Below, piece by piece: positions 61,501 through 64,000 of a DNA stretch of 64,000 nt. Position numbers and translations under genes: made by a program. The notes beneath the pieces were generated by a model. That model saw only the letters and a list, made by a program, of their open reading frames with translations, was not told the origin of the DNA and searched no databases. Each line of letters starts with the position of its first letter. The stretch's first letter is position 1. Where the stretch lies: the NCBI GenBank assembly GCA_012295275.1, contig CM022665.1:34466022-34530021 (forward strand), in the 5' to 3' direction. The stretch is from Chrysomallon squamiferum (taxonomy: Eukaryota; Mollusca; Gastropoda; Neomphalida; Peltospiridae).

Positions 61501-62370
61501 CCTCTACTTTATGTTAATATTGAGATCCCAGAAGCATGTAGTCATCAGATAATTAGATTTGGTATGAGTCGAAGAAATATGTAAAATGCATCTTTTTTAA
61601 TCTTTTCATTTTCAGATATCCTGGAAAAAATATGCAGAGTTTGTGATACTTTTACTGGAAAACAAGTTGCTAACACCATCCAGTTTTCAAGACAGCTGTT
61701 CACAACTTGTACAAAAGTCTGAGGTATGTGTTTAATTGATACAGCCTCAAAATATGGTAGACATTAATATATTTAATTTTGGTAGTAATGCAATCAGTAC
61801 GTTTTTTAAGAGTATTCTGATACCAATTTAACAACTTATGTTCCATTCATTGATTCATAGACATTTTGTTGTGAATCATCTCTACATTCCATTGACTAAG
61901 TCCATTTCTTATTTCATCATGCATTTCATTAGTCTGATTTCTTAGTTTTGTTCACCAGTTTTGTCAGCATTTGTTTGCCTTTTTATTTCCTATTCTTTGG
62001 TTTGATTTGTATAATTATTTTGTTTGATACTGATGTTCATTTAAAAATAGTTCATTTGTTTTTAATTTAGACTTACAAAGAAGAGTTTGGTCAGTGTCTG
62101 TGTTTGATAATAGAACATTTTAAACAGCTGGGTTCTGATTTGCTGTGTCTAAATGAGATGTTAGACAAGATTTTGATTACAAAACAGAAGAAAACAGAAC
62201 TTTCTGATAAGAATTTAGATGCATCTTTGTCCAAGCAGAAAACAGGCCACACTGGAGAAGATTTTGTTACAGAAGTGTTGGATACCAAAAAAGAAAACTT
62301 CACTGACTATGATAACACTCAAAGTATGAAATGGACTGAACTTTTCCAGCCAAAAGAAACAAGTGGTTAA
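41682..62370 (+). CDS. CDAN1: codanin-1 (CDAN1), 28 coding exons
   Basis: Exons: 41682-41762, 42191-42873, 43606-43851, 44267-44457, 45419-45511, 45827-45905, 46134-46257, 46682-46794, 47691-47856, 48483-48580, 48867-49026, 49255-49320, 49765-49851, 50001-50144, 50603-50769, 52376-52457, 52727-52816, 53068-53122, 53350-53474, 54010-54207, 56335-56414, 56845-56990, 58270-58496, 58820-58921, 59238-59301, 61132-61277, 61616-61723, 62071-62370. They total 4221 bases, 1406 residues (human 1227), and every junction keeps phase. Diagnostic matches to human codanin-1: HEFVPYFLNYLR (exon 2), PSRRIKPT (exon 3, the ASF1-binding B-domain motif), SFQADTDNRKNF, FHGHEEFFRDFIVSASS, LIGKFLGFL, and FFHNHPASLKRTVEFVAER (exon 20). 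Known role: it binds the histone chaperone ASF1 in the cytoplasm and partners CDIN1. Weakest points: the frame of exon 13, and possible skipped or extra short exons. Confidence 0.94.
41841..41927. repeat. inverted repeat in CDAN1 intron 1
   Basis: Arms 41841-41873 and 41897-41927 share GTTCAAATTATTGTTA in inverse around a 23-base loop. Possible small hairpin or MITE remnant. Confidence 0.7.
44520..45088. mobile_element. MITE-like element in CDAN1 intron 4
   Basis: Ends GTATATACTTGTGTACAAGG (left) and GTATATACTTGTGTATAAGT (right, in inverse) form imperfect terminal inverted repeats. An internal copy of the end word (TACTTGTGTATAAGTCGA) lies near 44604. A small hairpin GGCACTGTCAC/GTGACAGTGCC lies at about 44631-44667. 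No coding capacity. Confidence 0.65.
47215..47690 (+). repeat. decayed repeats of the CDAN1 exon 9 splice acceptor
   Basis: The real acceptor at 47681-47710 reads TTTGTTTCAG then AGATATGTTTTATGAGCTAA. Diverged versions of the same string recur upstream with their AG (or its equivalent) at about 47225, 47366, 47434, 47483, 47534, 47585 and 47635, mostly about 50 bases apart. Each is followed by words like GATAxxxTTTTACAAxTTAATTCTAAA. Several keep a usable TTTCAG. Confidence 0.6.
50770..52375. other. CDAN1 intron 15, 1.6 kb
   Basis: The longest gene-internal stretch without other named features. A+T-rich; an open frame on the minus strand (51449-51658) has no recognised domain. Nothing else seen. 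Confidence 0.5.
54753..54808. repeat. perfect 56-base palindrome
   Basis: ATTTTCTTTTAAAAATAATA followed by CATATATA is followed at once by its exact reverse complement, with no loop. It lies in CDAN1 intron 20, about 100 bases left of the mariner-type element. Confidence 0.92.
54915..56221. mobile_element. Tc1/mariner-type transposon with inverted duplication inside
   Basis: Terminal inverted repeats of about 39 bases start AAAGTCCTGCTACACTTTTA (left) and CAAGTCCTGCTACACTTTTA (right, in inverse). TA stands outside both ends (54913-54914 and 56222-56223), as expected for this superfamily. Length 1307 bases. A transposase C-terminal segment (NLLNHKFPDRWVEHRG ... LVTRKMLTGVGEECLKRW) reads on the plus strand at about 55155-55415. 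An inverted copy of its end reads on the minus strand at about 55010-55135. The rest is non-coding, so the element cannot encode a transposase. It sits in CDAN1 intron 20. Confidence 0.8.
55010..55415. pseudogene. mariner/IS630-type transposase fragments, head to head
   Basis: The plus-strand piece (about 55155-55415) matches the region around the last Asp of such transposases but lacks the usual DFFLWG segment: GVPHSPE passes directly to EIEEHIRNAYN. The minus-strand piece (about 55010-55135) repeats the EECIRNVCNLVTRE...GEECLKRWAM part. The two form a hairpin of about 120-base arms. Confidence 0.65.
59631..61000. mobile_element. complex of overlapping inverted-repeat elements in CDAN1 intron 25
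   Basis: Arm A (59631-59695, starting TCATTCCATGTCAAATCACC) recurs inverted at 60866-60930. Arm B (59700-59750, TTTAGTTGTCGTTTTCCC...CAACACAAAT) recurs inverted at 60951-61000. Plus-strand order is A, B ... A', B', so the two pairs interlock rather than nest. The interior also has a direct repeat (ATAAAAGTTTCCTGGGTGTA at about 59890 and 60495) on either side of the hAT insertion at 60001-60394. Confidence 0.7.
60001..60394. mobile_element. hAT-type non-autonomous element, nested
   Basis: Starts CAGTGGTTCTCAAAC and ends GTTGAGAATCACTG, the typical hAT terminal repeat. It is flanked by a perfect 8-base target-site duplication AACTAAAA (59993-60000 and 60395-60402). 394 bases, no coding capacity. 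Short GGCACAC words are repeated near both ends. Confidence 0.9.
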
Positions 62371-63400
62371 TATTTAATATAGAAATGAAAATATTACAAT
62401 ATTTGAAAAAAAAAAGAGTCATATCTCAATAATATATCATACATTGCATTGTTTAACACAAATTATGTATGCACATGCATAATCTTAGAGCACAAATATT
62501 AAGTGAAAATATTAAATATGACCTTTCTTTTTAAAGTTACAGAAATATTTTTTTCTTGAAGTCCAGTATTTTGTACTTAAATTTAATAATTTTTTAATAT
62601 TTTTTTAAACTACGAGAAGGTGCTTCTTTATTATATAAGGAAATTATCTAACCTAAATTTCATTGCATGATTTTGTTTTGCTATTCATATTTTATATTCT
62701 TACAACTTCTGACTATGCAATATTTTGTATTTTGCAATGCTGTGCATATGCTGTAATAAATTATATAAGCTACTACTCAGGACATTGTTCAAAGTCCACA
62801 TGATATGCCAGTTCTAAATTTTGCCTCATATAAATAGTTATATAAAATGGATGTAATTTTTTTTAAATTGCTATTTACCAAAAGTATTTTTTTATAACTA
62901 CTGCTGAAAGTCATATTGTACTAGTGATAATACTGGGCATTAATATTTAAAGACATTTATATTTAGTAAAGGACAATTGTTTTTTTTAACTGCTAAATTT
63001 TTATTAAAAATATTAATATCTACATTTATGAACTAAATATTTTGTTTTTGTAGCTGTTTTGTAATATATTTTTTTTCTTGATAAATAGCAGTAGCTGTTA
63101 CGTAATTGTTATAAATAAAGACGACAAAATATTTTAACAGTCACACAAGTCTCTTTTCATATACCCATGTGTCTTACTTAAAACTACATGAGTTTTCTTG
63201 AAATTTTTAGATGCTAATTTTGAAAAGCAAAATTTAAGTTTTACAGGGGTACTTGGCTCAGTTATTGCATTTTAAATTCAAATAAAGAACTTGCTTCTAA
63301 TTTTTTTAACACTTGGGAGTTACTTATAGGCATTTGGGTTTTAGTGGAAACGGTCACACATTTGTCATGTATCAGTAATCTTAACAATGTATTCAATGCA
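62371..63400. other. CDAN1 3' flank
   Basis: Should contain the 3' UTR. AATAAA-type signals are seen at about 62754 and 63113. No further gene recognised. Confidence 0.5.
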
Positions 63401-63419
63401 TTTTTAGTTTACTGTTATT

Positions 63420-64000
63420 TGGCGTTTTACAGATAAGGATCAGATAATGAAAGAAAACTTTCATGTTGTTCAGTTTGACCTTTGTTTCCATTAATAGCAG
63501 TGGGAACTTTTATATTTACTCCTTCCCATAAACAGGAAAGCAAATACCACACTTTGCCATACAGTTCATGGGGCACTGGATGGAGTGGGAAATAGTCCAG
63601 TTTGTACACCTGAAGAGCACAGATCTGATCCAAGGTGTACAGACCCCACCTCAAATTTGAGAAGTGTCCCCTTTTATATAGGATTTAAAAAAAAAAAAAA
63701 AAAACATTATTTAAATTTCTGTCAATATATAGAACACTGTAGAATACACCTGTCAGCGTTCCTGTTGTAGTACTATTATATTATGGTCCATGTGAACCAT
63801 GTGTAATTTTTCAATAAAGCCTTTTCATGTTACAGTGCCCTTTTTGCCATAGGCCCCCCCTCGTCAGAAAAGCTGGATCCGGCCCAACAGATCAGATGTC
63901 AGGTTACTTGTAAAGCAGAAAAAAGAAAAGAAACAAAATATTTTATAAACACAACACTTTATTATACATGTGTTGGTGATATACAATATTAACACATAAA
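63420..64000. repeat. unclassified repeat-like sequence at the right edge
   Basis: Less A+T-rich than the neighbouring flank, with an open frame of 75 codons on the minus strand (63427-63654), an A-run at about 63687, and near 63855-63890 a GCTGGATCCGGCCC word next to a C-run, of the type seen at ends of DNA transposons. No domain recognised; could also be the end of a gene lying to the right. Confidence 0.3.

Overview
The window looks like nuclear DNA of an invertebrate animal, most likely a lophotrochozoan such as a mollusc. The genes are split by many A+T-rich introns with GT..AG borders. Introns and spacers are full of small inverted-repeat transposons, and a decayed non-LTR retrotransposon with an RNase H domain is present. 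Species cannot be told from sequence alone. Exon models were built by hand from splice borders, codon phase and resemblance to known families. No database search was run.

Layout. (1) 416-6200, + strand: the 3' part of a gene of unknown family, nine coding exons including a 15-base micro-exon. (2) 10836-13301 and 35595-38081, + strand: two intact, intronless ADAM10-like membrane metalloproteases. A third copy between them (16621-19017) is a broken pseudogene. All three share a cytoplasmic tail unlike that of ADAM10, with a predicted coiled coil and a CUE/UBA-like motif. (3) 20718-26893, - strand: SDE2, a replication-stress and splicing factor, complete in seven exons. (4) 29527-34388, - strand: an I/Jockey-type LINE that has lost most of its endonuclease domain. 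(5) 41682-62370, + strand: CDAN1 (codanin-1), a cytoplasmic ASF1-binding protein, complete in 28 coding exons. The model is 4221 bases long and every junction is phase-consistent. (6) 62371-64000: 3' flank and unclassified repeat sequence.

No operon-like link joins the genes. SDE2 and CDAN1 are conserved single-copy nuclear-biology genes. The ADAM10-like genes form a local family, probably one intronless ancestor duplicated together with its promoter. A motif of about 20 bases containing an ETS-like CCGGAA core lies upstream of the first ADAM copy, the ADAM pseudogene and SDE2.

The strongest candidate for something undescribed is the ADAM10-like family: an ADAM ectodomain with a DxDGDGxGD acidic loop in the protease domain, joined across the membrane to a coiled-coil plus CUE-like tail. 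Other notable items are decayed repeats of the codanin exon 9 splice acceptor, a 1.3 kb mariner-type element with an inverted duplication of its transposase end, and overlapping inverted-repeat elements in codanin intron 25.
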